From assembly GCA_004293265.1 (NCBI GenBank), contig RDXZ01000023.1, positions 1 to 43,804 of the forward strand: DNA of 43,804 bases, written 5' to 3'. A program made the translations under genes and the position numbers. This DNA is from Bacteroidota bacterium. Lineage in GTDB: Bacteria; Bacteroidota; Bacteroidia; Cytophagales; Microscillaceae. Shown piece after piece: positions 1-9,014 of this stretch. Within the stretch, counting starts at the first letter, position 1. Each line of letters starts with the position of its first letter. Under the pieces are notes generated by a model. It saw only the letters and a program-made list of their open reading frames with translations, searched no databases and was not told the origin of the DNA.

Positions 1-1
1 T

Positions 2-385
2 ACACAATCAAAAGACAATGAAAATAATATCATAGTCAAATTTTCGAAGAAAAAAATATGGAAAATAAAACTCAATCCTTCATTTTTGATTATCATTGAT
101 GAAAAAAATCAATCACATACTTATTCTTTAGAAGAAGATTTTGCTCATCAAGAGGAAAAAATTTATGTTCAATATTCTTTAGCAGGAATTGGTGCTTTTT
201 ATTATACACCCTCTTTGGATGCTCCGCCAAAAGAGTTGAAAATTATCAAAAAACAAGCAGAAAACAGCATTTATGAGGCAATTTTTCCAAATAATGGTGG
301 AAAAGCAATGATTTCTTTTGACAACGATAAAAATATAATTGTCAAAAAAGAAAATGGAACTACAAAAAATTTTATACGAAAATAA
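2..385 (+). CDS. hypothetical protein, 3' part only (runs off left edge)
   Basis: The reading frame that ends with TAA at 385 is open all the way to base 2, so this is the C-terminal ~127 residues of a gene that starts before the window. A TTG near 86 is an arbitrary start; the sequence before it (…NNIIVKFSKKKIWKI…) continues in frame. The visible part is polar and rich in Lys and Ile, with alternating hydrophobic residues suggesting beta strands, and contains no recognised motif. It ends 15 bp before coaX and probably shares a transcript with it. No function is proposed. Confidence 0.6.
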   Translation, partial: TQSKDNENNIIVKFSKKKIWKIKLNPSFLIIIDEKNQSHTYSLEEDFAHQEEKIYVQYSLAGIGAFYYTPSLDAPPKELKIIKKQAENSIYEAIFPNNGGKAMISFDNDKNIIVKKENGTTKNFIRK

Positions 386-400
386 AACAATAAAAATCAA

Positions 401-1138
401 ATGAATACAAAAAAATATGCCACAGTGGACATCGGAAATTCTCGAATCAAAACGGGTATTTTTATAGAAGATAAATTAACAGAAGAAAATTATTTTTCTG
501 AATTGGCAGAAGTAGATATTTGGGTAAAAAAAACGAAACCAAACTTTACTATTTTTTCATCGGTTAAAAATATTTCAAGCCCTTATTTGAAAGAGATGGA
601 AAGTATTACTAATGTATATGTACTGAATCACGATTTGCCGATTCCTTTCAAAAACTTATACCAAACTCCCAAAACCTTAGGCTCGGATAGGTTGGCGAGT
701 GTGGCAGGAGCGATGTATTTGTATCCACACAAAAATTGTTTAGTTTTTGATTTAGGAACTTGTATTACTTCAGATTTTATCAACAAAAATGCTGAATTTT
801 TAGGTGGTAATATTTCTTTGGGAATGTTGATGAGATTCAGGGCTTTGCACGAATATACGGCTAAATTGCCTTGGCTACAAGCCACTGATAAAATTACTTT
901 GACGGGAAATCACACAGAGCAAGCCATCGAAAATGGCGTTATTCAAGGCATTGTTTGGGAAATGAAAGGTTGTATTGAAGCATACAGACAAAAATATTCA
1001 GAGGTAGAAATTATTTTTTGTGGTGGTGATGCAGATTTTTTTATCGAATTTTTTAAAGAAATAAATGTCAATTCTTTGCCTAATATCAATCTTTGGGGAC
1101 TTTATTTTATTTTGAAATCAAATTTAGAAGAAAAATAA
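401..1138 (+). CDS. coaX: type III pantothenate kinase (CoaX)
   Basis: Catalyses the first step of coenzyme A synthesis, ATP-dependent phosphorylation of pantothenate, in the cytoplasm. The 245 residues match the usual length of the ASKHA-fold CoaX family. Visible motifs are the N-terminal phosphate loop DIGNSRIK (residues 10-17), GSDR (94-97), the second phosphate loop DLGTCITSDF (117-126) with the acidic residue expected after the T/S run, and GGNISLG (135-141) in the pantothenate-binding region. The ATG at 401 follows the preceding gene by 15 bp, suggesting an operon. A strong hairpin at 1177-1218 follows. panB, which acts in the same pathway, lies about 13.5 kb away and is not linked. The identification is firm. 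Confidence 0.93.
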   Translation: MNTKKYATVDIGNSRIKTGIFIEDKLTEENYFSELAEVDIWVKKTKPNFTIFSSVKNISSPYLKEMESITNVYVLNHDLPIPFKNLYQTPKTLGSDRLASVAGAMYLYPHKNCLVFDLGTCITSDFINKNAEFLGGNISLGMLMRFRALHEYTAKLPWLQATDKITLTGNHTEQAIENGVIQGIVWEMKGCIEAYRQKYSEVEIIFCGGDADFFIEFFKEINVNSLPNINLWGLYFILKSNLEEK

Positions 1139-1176
1139 AACAAACAAAAAATACAACAAAGTGAAAGAAAAAATGG

Positions 1177-1218
1177 TAATAATCTTTCCAAAAGTTCTCA
1201 TCTTTTGGAAAGTTATTA
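1177..1218. terminator. bidirectional terminator hairpin between coaX and recJ
   Basis: Perfect 11-bp stem CTTTCCAAAAG / CTTTTGGAAAG around a short loop, extended by a nearly complementary TAATAAT / GTTATTA pair. It lies between the converging ends of coaX (plus) and recJ (minus), where a shared terminator is expected. Confidence 0.65.
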
Positions 1219-1268
1219 GTAAAATTTAGGTCAATGTATCAAACTAAAACAATATTTTCACAAAAAAT

Positions 1269-2981
1269 CTAATAATAAGTTCTTATATCTCTGGCTCTAA
1301 GTTGCAAAGTTGATTTATTTTGGAAAATATTTTCTTCTATCGAATAACACAAATCTATTGTTTTTGCCCTCGATAAATCGACATAAAAATCAATCAAACC
1401 AAAAGCAACTACCACAAAAGAAATACCTGTTTTTGGCTCAACAACTGTGAATTTTAAATGTTTTTCTTTCATAATCTGAACTTTCATCGGCACTAAATTT
1501 TCTGTTGAAAAAATAGGACGCATATTTTCAGGTCCAAAAGGTGCCATTTGTTTCAAAATTTTATAAAACTTTGGTGTAATTTGGTACAATTCTAATTTTA
1601 AATCTATTTCTTGTGGTGGAATGAGCATCGCAGGCGTGAGCGAATTTTCAGCGATTGTTTCGAACATATTTGTAAATTTTTCCAAATTTTCGATAGGCAT
1701 TGCCAAGCCTGAGGCTTGTTGATGTCCGCCAAATTCGGTCAATAAATCTACACATCTTCCTAACATTTCATAGATATTAAAATCAGGAATAGAACGTGCT
1801 GAACCCGTAATTTTTCCGTCTTGTAAAGTCAATACAATAGTTGGCAAATGATATTTATCGACGCATCTTGAGGCAATAATTCCCACAATTCCTTTGTGCC
1901 AATCTTCTTTGTAAATAATAATGGCTTTCAAATCAGGTTTCATTTTTTTTCGTTCTTCCACCATTTTAAAAGCCTCTTGGGTTGAGATGGTATCCAAATC
2001 TTGTCTATCATAATTGGTTTTGTTGATACTTAAAGCAAAATTTTCAGCCTCCTCTTTATTATGCGAAACCAATAATTCGACTGCTTTTTTGCCTTGCGTC
2101 AATCTGCCTACCGCGTTGATTCTGGGTCCGATTGTAAAGACTAAATTACTGATTTCGAGCATACTTTCTCGATGAAAACCTGACACATTCATCAAGGCAC
2201 GCAAACCAATTCTTGGATTTCTATTTAATTTTTCTAATCCAAAATAGGCTAAAACTCTGTTTTCTCCAACCATCAAAACCAAATCAGAGGCAATACTAAC
2301 GACTACCAAATCTAAAAATTCGAATAAAAAATCTATCGGAATTTGATTTTTGATAGAAAATGCTTGCATTAGTTTGAAACCAACTCCGCAACCTGATAAT
2401 TCTTTGAAAGGATATTGACAATCGGCTTGTTTGGGGTCTAAAACAGCAATGGCATTTGGAATTTCTCCTGCGGGCAAGTGATGGTCGCAAATCACAAAAT
2501 CAATGCCTTGCGTTTTAGCATAATCAATCATTTCGTTTGATTTGATGCCACAATCTAAAGCAATAATAAGGCTCACATTTTCGGTTTTTGCCCAATCAAT
2601 ACCTAATTTTGAAATACCATATCCCTCGATTTGTCTATCAGGAATATAAAAATCTATATGGGTATGAAATTTAGATAAAAAACCATAAACAAGTGCCACA
2701 GAAGTAGTACCATCTACATCATAATCACCATAGACTAATATTTTTTCTTTTTTTCGAATGGCTTTTTCGATTCTATTGACTGCGTTTTCCATATTTTTCA
2801 TCAAAAAAGGGTCGTGCAAATCATCAAGAGAAGGGCGAAAAAAAGTTTTTGCTTCATCAAAAGTAAGAATATTGCGTTGCACCAATAGTTGTGCTAATGA
2901 TATTTCTATTGTTAATTTTTCTGCTAAATTTTTTACTAAATCAGCATCAGGTAAAGGTTTATAAATCCAACGTTTCTTCAT
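1269..2981 (-). CDS. recJ: single-stranded-DNA-specific exonuclease RecJ
   Basis: 5'-3' single-strand DNA exonuclease acting in recombination, mismatch and base-excision repair. The 570-residue length is typical. The DHH phosphoesterase domain shows motif I GDYDVDG (85-91, metal-binding aspartates), DCGIKS (143-148) and the signature DHH (166-168). The DHHA1 domain carries GGHQQASG (418-425), and the C-terminal part corresponds to the RecJ OB-fold. The ATG at 2981 sits about 10 bp downstream of a good promoter, so the start is probably right. The gene is transcribed alone, converging on coaX and diverging from mpl. Confidence 0.95.
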   Translation of the reverse strand: MKKRWIYKPLPDADLVKNLAEKLTIEISLAQLLVQRNILTFDEAKTFFRPSLDDLHDPFLMKNMENAVNRIEKAIRKKEKILVYGDYDVDGTTSVALVYGFLSKFHTHIDFYIPDRQIEGYGISKLGIDWAKTENVSLIIALDCGIKSNEMIDYAKTQGIDFVICDHHLPAGEIPNAIAVLDPKQADCQYPFKELSGCGVGFKLMQAFSIKNQIPIDFLFEFLDLVVVSIASDLVLMVGENRVLAYFGLEKLNRNPRIGLRALMNVSGFHRESMLEISNLVFTIGPRINAVGRLTQGKKAVELLVSHNKEEAENFALSINKTNYDRQDLDTISTQEAFKMVEERKKMKPDLKAIIIYKEDWHKGIVGIIASRCVDKYHLPTIVLTLQDGKITGSARSIPDFNIYEMLGRCVDLLTEFGGHQQASGLAMPIENLEKFTNMFETIAENSLTPAMLIPPQEIDLKLELYQITPKFYKILKQMAPFGPENMRPIFSTENLVPMKVQIMKEKHLKFTVVEPKTGISFVVVAFGLIDFYVDLSRAKTIDLCYSIEENIFQNKSTLQLRARDIRTYY

Positions 2982-2988
2982 TTGATTA

Positions 2989-3019
2989 CAAAAATAGCTA
3001 AAAAACTATCAATTTACAA
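2989..3019 (-). promoter_or_regulatory. Bacteroidota-type promoter of recJ
   Basis: On the minus strand TTG, 20 nt, then TATTTTTG, matching the -33/-7 pattern TTTG-N19-21-TAnnTTTG. The -7 box ends about 8 nt before the recJ ATG, so the leader would be very short. The rest of the 311-bp recJ-mpl gap is AT-rich sequence in which I see only the mpl promoter. Confidence 0.6.
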
Positions 3020-3237
3020 GTTTTGTTTTATTTCTTTACTTTTTTTTATGAATATAAGAAGAAAATCGTACTATTTTTTTATATTTATGGTTGATTTATC
3101 TATTTTTTCATCATTTTTATTTTTTATAAAATATCAATCAAAAAAAATTATTTCAAAATATTTGATTAAAAATAATTGATTATATTAGGTCAAATTTTAT
3201 CTGTTTTTATTAAATTTAAAACAAAAATAACTTTTTT

Positions 3238-3269
3238 TTTGTAAAATAAAAAAATATCTAATATATTCG
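3238..3269 (+). promoter_or_regulatory. candidate promoter of mpl
   Basis: TTTG (3238-3241), 20-nt spacer, then TATATTCG (3262-3269), one base off TAnnTTTG, 23 bp before the mpl ATG. Confidence 0.4.
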
Positions 3270-3292
3270 CATAAAAAAATAAAACAAAAACA

Positions 3293-4657
3293 ATGCAATC
3301 GTCTAAAAAACACATACATTTTATTGCGGTAGGTGGTAGTATTATGCACAATCTTGCCTTAGATGCGCAAAAAAAAGGATATTTTGTAACAGGTTCTGAT
3401 GATGAAATTTTTGAGCCTTCTCGCTCAAGGTTGGCACAGGCAGGTATTTTGCCCGAAAAATTAGAATGGAATACAGATATAATTACACCCGAAACCGAAA
3501 TGGTTATCGTGGGTATGCACACACACGCGGACAATCCTGAATTAGCAAAAGCAGAAAAATTAGGGCTTAAAATATATTCTTATCCACAATATATTCGTGA
3601 ACATTCGAAAAATAAAAAAAGAATTGTTATTGGAGGCAGTCATGGCAAATCAAGTGTTACTTCGATGATAATGCACGTTTTGAAAGCCTGTAATTATGAT
3701 TTTGATTATTTGGTGGGAGCAAAAGTAGAAGGCTTTTCTGAAACTATCAAATTGACCGAAGAAGCAAAAATTATAGTCATTGAAGGTGATGAATATGCCA
3801 GCGCACCTTTTGATAAAACGCCAAAATTTTTAGCATATCAAGCCAATATTGCAGTCATTACAGGCGTGGCTTGGGATCATATCAATATTTATCCTACTTA
3901 TCAAGATTATATCAATGCTTTTCAAAAGTTTGTTGAAAACTTACCCAAAGACGGCACTCTCATTTATTGTCAAAGTGATAAAGAAGTGCAAGAAGTAGCT
4001 AATTTTGCTTCGCAACACATCAACGCAATTCCTTATCAAGCACACAAACACGAAATTTTAAACGGAATTACTTATTTGATTGGGCAAGGAAAAGAAAAAT
4101 TTGCTTTAAAAATCTTTGGCGATCATAATTTACAAAATATTGCGGCGGCGAAAAATGTTTGCACACAAATTGGCATCAAAGAAAAAGATTTTTTAAATGC
4201 TATTTCAAGTTTTAAAGGAGCAGGAAAACGTTTGGAGCGTGTGATTGAAACCGAAGATTTTATTTTGTTTAAAGATTATGCACATGCGCCCTCGAAAGTA
4301 AGTGCGACCACAAAAGCCGTAAAAGCACAATTTGAAGACAGAAAATTAGTGGCTTGTTTGGAATTACACACTTACAGCAGTTTGAATAAAGAATTTTTAC
4401 CACTTTATAAAAATAGTTTGAATCACGCTGATATTGCTTTTGTTTATTTTAATCCCAAAGCATTGGCACTCAAAAGAATGCCTGATTTGGATAAAACATC
4501 AGTTCAAAAAGCATTTGGAAACGACAAAATTATTATTTTTGATGATATAAATGCGCTTAAAAAACAACTTAAAAACCTTGATTTTGAAAATTCAAATCTT
4601 TTAATGATGAGTTCAGGGACTTTTGATGGATTAGATTTTGAGGAATTGTTAGCATAA
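3293..4657 (+). CDS. mpl: murein peptide ligase Mpl
   Basis: UDP-N-acetylmuramate:L-alanyl-gamma-D-glutamyl-meso-diaminopimelate ligase. It re-attaches the recycled tripeptide to UDP-MurNAc and so returns cell-wall fragments to peptidoglycan synthesis. The 454 residues show Mur-ligase architecture: an N-terminal Rossmann-like UDP-binding region beginning HIHFIAVGGSIM (the Ile-Met where MurC has other residues is typical of Mpl), the ATP loop GGSHGKSS (114-121), the central domain with EGDEYASAPFD, and a C-terminal domain with DYAHAPSK. It presumably acts with a meso-DAP-type wall. It is a single-gene unit flanked by recJ and a restriction-modification locus. MurC is the nearest alternative, but the N-terminus and length favour Mpl. 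Confidence 0.9.
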   Translation: MQSSKKHIHFIAVGGSIMHNLALDAQKKGYFVTGSDDEIFEPSRSRLAQAGILPEKLEWNTDIITPETEMVIVGMHTHADNPELAKAEKLGLKIYSYPQYIREHSKNKKRIVIGGSHGKSSVTSMIMHVLKACNYDFDYLVGAKVEGFSETIKLTEEAKIIVIEGDEYASAPFDKTPKFLAYQANIAVITGVAWDHINIYPTYQDYINAFQKFVENLPKDGTLIYCQSDKEVQEVANFASQHINAIPYQAHKHEILNGITYLIGQGKEKFALKIFGDHNLQNIAAAKNVCTQIGIKEKDFLNAISSFKGAGKRLERVIETEDFILFKDYAHAPSKVSATTKAVKAQFEDRKLVACLELHTYSSLNKEFLPLYKNSLNHADIAFVYFNPKALALKRMPDLDKTSVQKAFGNDKIIIFDDINALKKQLKNLDFENSNLLMMSSGTFDGLDFEELLA

Positions 4658-4675
4658 AAAATATAATTATTTATT

Positions 4676-4709
4676 TTTGTTTATTTTTCGTAGATTTTTA
4701 GTAAATTTG
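4676..4709 (+). promoter_or_regulatory. promoter of the restriction-modification locus
   Basis: TTTG (4676-4679), 22-nt spacer and a perfect TAAATTTG -7 box (4702-4709), 17 bp upstream of the ATG at 4727. It would serve the truncated methyltransferase and the two genes behind it. Confidence 0.5.
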
Positions 4710-4726
4710 CAAAAAAATTAAAAAAT

Positions 4727-4960
4727 ATGCTTGGAAATATTTTTGTAGATAAATCTTGGAGTTTTACAGATTGTTCTGTAAAAGATACTTCTTATATCAC
4801 GCATAGTTACTATACTTATCCTGCTAAATTTATCCCACAATTAGCAAGTAGGTTAATATTAGAACATAGCCAAAAAGGAGATATTGTCATAGATCCTTTT
4901 ATGGGAAGTGGAACAACTATTTTGGAAAGTATTGTAAATGAACGAGTTGCCATAATATAA
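4727..4960 (+). pseudogene. truncated DNA methyltransferase fragment (SAM-binding end only)
   Basis: The 77-residue frame contains the YPAKF element (31-35) and the SAM-binding motif I DPFMGSGTT (56-64) of amino-methyltransferases of the PF01555 type. It then stops at …NERVAII, just where a full-length enzyme would continue into the conserved G-x-D-x-x segment and, further on, the catalytic S/TPPY motif. The catalytic half is therefore missing. The next frame begins 14 bp later and is a complete methyltransferase with its own motif I, so this is not simply its N-terminus. It may be a remnant of an older enzyme replaced by recombination, or a small expressed fragment. The promoter and start codon look intact. 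Confidence 0.6.
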
Positions 4961-4974
4961 ATAAGCTATAAATA

Positions 4975-5763
4975 ATGAATCCATTTTTTACCCATAACAA
5001 CGCAAAAATTTTTCAAGCAGATTGCTTGAATAAGACTATATTTGATAATGAATTTATTGATTTAATTGTAACCTCACCACCTTATAACGTTGGTATTGAT
5101 TATAATTCGAATAATGATGAGTTAAATTATGAACAATATTTAGAGTTTTCTCGAAAATGGTTATCTAATTGTTATAACTGGACAAAAACGCAAGGTAGAT
5201 TATTGATGAATGTTCCATTAGATAAAAATAAAGGAGGGCAAAAAGCAGTAGGGGCTGATTTGACAAAAATAGCACAAGAAGTTGGTTGGAAATATCACTC
5301 TACTATTATTTGGAACGAAGGTAATATTTCACGAAGGACTGCTTGGGGATCTTGGTTATCTGCCTCTGCACCTTATGTAATTGCACCTGTGGAGTTAATT
5401 GTAGTACTTTATAAAGATGATTGGAAAAAAACAACAGGTACACGTAAAAATAACATTACAAAAGAGGAATTTATGGCTTGGACAAATGGACTTTGGACTT
5501 TTAACGGTGAAAGTAAAAAACGAATAGGACACCCTGCACCTTTTCCAAGAGAATTGCCTCGTAGGGCTATTAAATTATTTAGTTTTGAGGAAGATATGAT
5601 TTTTGATCCCTTTTGTGGTAGTGGAACAACCTTAATTGAGGCTGAATTAAATAATAGAAAAAGTATAGGTTTAGATATAGATAGCAATTATTGTGAATTG
5701 GCTAAGAATAGGCTTGTAAAAGAAATAGGTTCTTTGCTATTTGTGAATAATTTAATCATTTAA
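4975..5763 (+). CDS. type II DNA methyltransferase, beta-class (N4-cytosine or N6-adenine)
   Basis: Transfers a methyl group from SAM to an exocyclic amino group in DNA, protecting host sites from the neighbouring HNH nuclease. The 262 residues carry the catalytic motif IV TSPPYN (33-38) before motif I DPFCGSGTT (211-219), the order of beta-class enzymes, with HPAPFP (186-191) and GLDID just after motif I. The S-P-P-Y form is commonest among N4-cytosine enzymes, but base specificity cannot be settled here. It is followed 11 bp later by the HNH gene. The recognition site is unknown. Confidence 0.88.
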   Translation: MNPFFTHNNAKIFQADCLNKTIFDNEFIDLIVTSPPYNVGIDYNSNNDELNYEQYLEFSRKWLSNCYNWTKTQGRLLMNVPLDKNKGGQKAVGADLTKIAQEVGWKYHSTIIWNEGNISRRTAWGSWLSASAPYVIAPVELIVVLYKDDWKKTTGTRKNNITKEEFMAWTNGLWTFNGESKKRIGHPAPFPRELPRRAIKLFSFEEDMIFDPFCGSGTTLIEAELNNRKSIGLDIDSNYCELAKNRLVKEIGSLLFVNNLII

Positions 5764-5774
5764 TACTTGAAATT

Positions 5775-6359
5775 ATGAAAATATCACAAGTTGATTTAAT
5801 TAAACAATATTTTGTGGAAAACCCCAACAGAGATATTGCACACCCTGAAATTGTCGATTGGGTAACGTTTGAATATGAAAAATTAACAGGTGAAAAGTTT
5901 AGAGACCCTGATAGATCAATTCGCAAATTAGCACAAGAAGGTTTTTTGATTAAAGTTTCAAAAGGAATTTATCGTTATGAGCCTGATGCAGCACACAAAA
6001 GAAACTTGGAAGATTTTACTCCTTCTCAAAAAAAAGCAATTTTTGAGAGAGATGGTTATGAGTGTGCAAGATGTGGAAAAACAAAAAAAGACTATCCAAG
6101 TACAGAATTTCATATTGATCATCTTGTTCCAAAAGATGATGGTGGAAAAGCCATTTTAGAGAATGGACAAGTATTATGTTCAAGATGTAATTTTATTAAA
6201 AAGAATACTAAACAAACAGCAACAGGTAAAAAAATGTTTGTTAATTTGTATGAATATGCAAAAAAAGAAGGTAACGAAGAGGTAAAACAATTTTGTGAAG
6301 ACTTGTTAAATGTTTTTGAAAAACACGATATAAATGGGCATATAGAATGGAAAAAATAA
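5775..6359 (+). CDS. HNH restriction endonuclease with N-terminal winged-helix-like region
   Basis: Probable restriction partner of the methyltransferase 11 bp upstream. Residues 1-70 are helical and end in a GIYRYEP wing-like strand, resembling a DNA-binding winged helix. Residues 90-145 form an HNH/beta-beta-alpha-metal module with zinc pairs C97-x2-C100 and C135-x2-C138, the catalytic motif FHIDHLVP (112-119, metal ligand and general base His) and a conserved Asn (N130 or N139). The 194-residue length fits small type II HNH nucleases. A role as a McrA-like methyl-directed nuclease is possible, but the adjacent methyltransferase favours classical restriction. Confidence 0.8.
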   Translation: MKISQVDLIKQYFVENPNRDIAHPEIVDWVTFEYEKLTGEKFRDPDRSIRKLAQEGFLIKVSKGIYRYEPDAAHKRNLEDFTPSQKKAIFERDGYECARCGKTKKDYPSTEFHIDHLVPKDDGGKAILENGQVLCSRCNFIKKNTKQTATGKKMFVNLYEYAKKEGNEEVKQFCEDLLNVFEKHDINGHIEWKK

Positions 6360-6496
6360 ATTTCAAAATATGTAAATTAAAAACCTTTAATTCTTGCCTT
6401 ACGCCCAAACAAATCAATAATTTTGAATACATCATCACAGATGAAATTCAAAAATTAGGTTTAAAAGTCATCAATGATAATCATCGAGGAAAGTGA
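6347..6496 (+). pseudogene. small ORF / decayed gene remnant behind the HNH gene
   Basis: A 49-residue frame begins at an ATG overlapping the last codons of the HNH gene and ends at TGA 6494-6496. In another frame, the sequence just behind it reads …DKVKMFDKFIPDLKKLVK up to a stop near 6550, which also looks protein-like. Together they resemble one short gene broken by a frameshift, perhaps the tail of whatever stood here before the restriction-modification genes arrived. No family is recognised. Confidence 0.3.
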
Positions 6497-6571
6497 TAAA
6501 GTTAAAATGTTTGATAAATTTATCCCTGACTTAAAAAAATTAGTAAAATAAAAAAAAATTAAAATAAAAAA

Positions 6572-8617
6572 ATGAATTATTTTTTGCGTATAATAGGCAC
6601 AATTGCCATCACTTGTTTAGTGTATGCGTGTGCTACTCCACTTAAAAAAGGTTTGGAAAAATACGAACAAGCCGAATACCAAAAAGCTATCGAATACTTT
6701 AATCAAGCATTGAAAGATGGCGGAAACCAAGCAAACATCAATGCTTTGATTGGAGAAGCATACCGAAAATCAAACCGAATCAAAGAAGCAGAAGCCTATT
6801 ATAAAACTGCCATCGATAGCAAAAGCAACAATGATGAAATTGGATTTTATTATGCAATGGCTCTCAAAACGAATGGAAAAATTGAGGAAGCAAAACAAGC
6901 TTTTGATTATTATGCCAAAAATGGTAAAACGAATGACCTTACCAAACGTGCAAAATCTGAAATCAAAGACTTTGAAAAAATTGAGGCAATTAAAAAAGAA
7001 AAAACTTACTATAAACTTAATAATTGTGAAGTGTTGAACACACAAGGCGATGAATTTTCTCCAATGCCTTACAAAAATAAATTATTGTTTAGCACCACAA
7101 GAAAAGAAACCGTATATGAAAGCACAGGCGGAAGATTTACAGGAATTTTCTCAGCAGACTTAAAAGAAATCGAAAAAACAGACGCAAAAGTGGAGGTTTT
7201 TGATGATAAATTATATAACACAACTTTCCACGAAGCTTCTCCTACTTTTTCTCCCGATGAAAACACAGTCATTTTTGCTCGAAGTGGTGCTGGAGGCAAA
7301 GGACAATCCAACGAAGTAGATTTGTATATCAGCAGAAAAAGTGGTACAGGCGAATGGCAGGAACCTGAAATTTTGCCTTATCCTATCAATATTAACAAAA
7401 CTTTAGCAGAATTAGGCAATTCAAATCTAAAAGGAAGTACCGAAAACGCTTGGACAGGTTGCCCTTTTATTCGCCCCGATGGTAAAAGATTATATTTTGT
7501 ATCTAATCGAAAAGGTGGTTATGGAGGTTTAGATATTTGGATTGCAGATATGAAAGGTGCAAAAATCACTAACATTCGTAATGCAGGAAAAGATGTAAAT
7601 ACCGCAGGAAATGAAATGTTCCCTTTTGTTTCTGATGATGGTGTGCTGTATTTTTCTTCTGACGGACATTTAGGTTTGGGCGGTTTGGATATGTTTTCTG
7701 CCACAGTTGAAAAAGGAACTATCAAAATAAAAAATTTAGGCGTGCCGATTAATTCTAATGCAGATGATTTTTCTTTGGTTTGGGATACCGACTCGACGGG
7801 CATAATGGCTTCCAATCGCGAAGGTGGAAAAGGTGGTGATGATGTTTATCGCGTCAGAGATATTACTCCTAAAAATAAAATCGTCAATTACAATCTGATT
7901 ATTCAAGTAGTAGGCATTGACCCTACAGACAAAGAAAGCAAAGAAACGATTTTAAGCAACGCAAAAATAGAATTTTTTGAAGGAACTGAACTCAAAAAAC
8001 AAGCAAAATTAAATGAGTTTGTTACCAATAATGAAGGAAAAACTAATAAATTTCCTGTCAAAATTCATCACGATTATGTCATTACCGCCAAAGCAACAGA
8101 CGAGTATTTTTTCAAAGAAATTGAATATACAACGCGTGGAAAGGCTTTGCGTTATGAGTTTTTGACAAAACCTGAAACAGATACGACTTTGGAGGCAAAA
8201 GTTATTTTGGAAAAAATTGTTGTCAGTGAAATTGCTTACGAATTAGAAATCAATTTTGATTTTAATATGTTCAATATTCGTGGTGATGCAGAAAACGAAT
8301 TAGATAAATTTGTTATATTTTTGAAAGCAAATCCACAAATTTCTATTGAACTATCTTCTCATACAGATGCGGTAGGTCCTGCGGATAAAAATCAAATCCT
8401 TTCTCAAAACCGAGCCAATTCTACTAAAAGTTATTTAGTCAATAAAGGAATTGATGAAGAAAGAATCAAAGCGGTTGGTTATGGTGAAACAAAATTAAAA
8501 ATTGATACACAACAAGCCGAAGAACGAAACAGACGTACAGAATTTAAAATTACGGACGTAAAAGGTGCAAAAGCACCTAAAAAAGAAGAAGAAAAAAAGA
8601 AAGAAGAAGAAGATTAA
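6572..8617 (+). CDS. PorE-like lipoprotein: TPR, PD40 propeller, CRD-like and OmpA domains
   Basis: Probable outer-membrane-anchored, peptidoglycan-binding protein of the type IX secretion/gliding apparatus. A lipoprotein signal ends in LVYAC with the lipidated Cys at 20. TPR-like helices (about 25-140, e.g. GLEKYEQAEYQKAIEYF) are followed by several PD40/WD40-like repeats (about 155-430, with FSPDEN, IRPDGKRLYFVSNR and FSSDGHLGLGG), then a beta-rich region like a carboxypeptidase regulatory domain (about 440-545). The C-terminus is an OmpA/MotB domain (about 555-665) with SSHTDAVG and an RxxxxxxYL-type helix, ending in a Lys/Glu tail. This domain order is that of P. gingivalis PorE. Generic TPR-OmpA paralogues exist in Bacteroidota, so orthology is likely rather than proven. 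Confidence 0.8.
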   Translation: MNYFLRIIGTIAITCLVYACATPLKKGLEKYEQAEYQKAIEYFNQALKDGGNQANINALIGEAYRKSNRIKEAEAYYKTAIDSKSNNDEIGFYYAMALKTNGKIEEAKQAFDYYAKNGKTNDLTKRAKSEIKDFEKIEAIKKEKTYYKLNNCEVLNTQGDEFSPMPYKNKLLFSTTRKETVYESTGGRFTGIFSADLKEIEKTDAKVEVFDDKLYNTTFHEASPTFSPDENTVIFARSGAGGKGQSNEVDLYISRKSGTGEWQEPEILPYPININKTLAELGNSNLKGSTENAWTGCPFIRPDGKRLYFVSNRKGGYGGLDIWIADMKGAKITNIRNAGKDVNTAGNEMFPFVSDDGVLYFSSDGHLGLGGLDMFSATVEKGTIKIKNLGVPINSNADDFSLVWDTDSTGIMASNREGGKGGDDVYRVRDITPKNKIVNYNLIIQVVGIDPTDKESKETILSNAKIEFFEGTELKKQAKLNEFVTNNEGKTNKFPVKIHHDYVITAKATDEYFFKEIEYTTRGKALRYEFLTKPETDTTLEAKVILEKIVVSEIAYELEINFDFNMFNIRGDAENELDKFVIFLKANPQISIELSSHTDAVGPADKNQILSQNRANSTKSYLVNKGIDEERIKAVGYGETKLKIDTQQAEERNRRTEFKITDVKGAKAPKKEEEKKKEEED

Positions 8618-8727
8618 TGTTATCAAATATCACTTCTTGAAACTGATGTAAAAAACGAGATTCTTACCTAATAATACACTAATATTTTTTAGTAATTTTG
8701 CAAAAAAATATTATTTTAAATATTTTT

Positions 8728-8848
8728 GGTTCTACTAAGATTTATACGGAAAATAAAAACTGTAGCACGCACTTTTAGTGTGTGGACACACACTAAAAGT
8801 GCGTGCTACAATTCTCAATAGAAAAATCGTATAAATCTTATTAGAACC
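8728..8848. repeat. MITE-like palindromic element, family 1, copy 1
   Basis: A 121-bp element with ends GGTTCTACTAAGATTTATA and its near-perfect inverted complement. The centre (8761-8810) is a perfect 24-bp-arm palindrome TGTAGCACGCACTTTTAG… around GA. It is flanked on both sides by ATATTTTT (8720-8727 and 8849-8856), a possible 8-bp target duplication. There is no coding capacity. It sits in the 584-bp gap between the PorE-like gene and rtcB. Other contents of this gap are an isolated TAATTTTG box at 8693-8700, the family 2 element at 9035 and a TATATTTG box at 9015. Confidence 0.8.
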
Positions 8849-9014
8849 ATATTTTTCAAAAAACGAGGTCTGACCTCTTTTTTTGAAAAATTACACACTT
8901 CTTTAAACTATCATTATCCCGAACTCACGTTAAATAAAATATTGATAATCAATGTTTTATAAATATTTTAAAAAAATAATTTATCTACGCAAGTATATTG
9001 CGTACAAAGGTATG

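Noticed and set aside
2982-3179. 65-residue Phe/Ile/Lys-rich open frame upstream of recJ
   Set aside because: It lies in AT-rich intergenic DNA over the recJ promoter and has the composition of translated A/T runs, with no family features.
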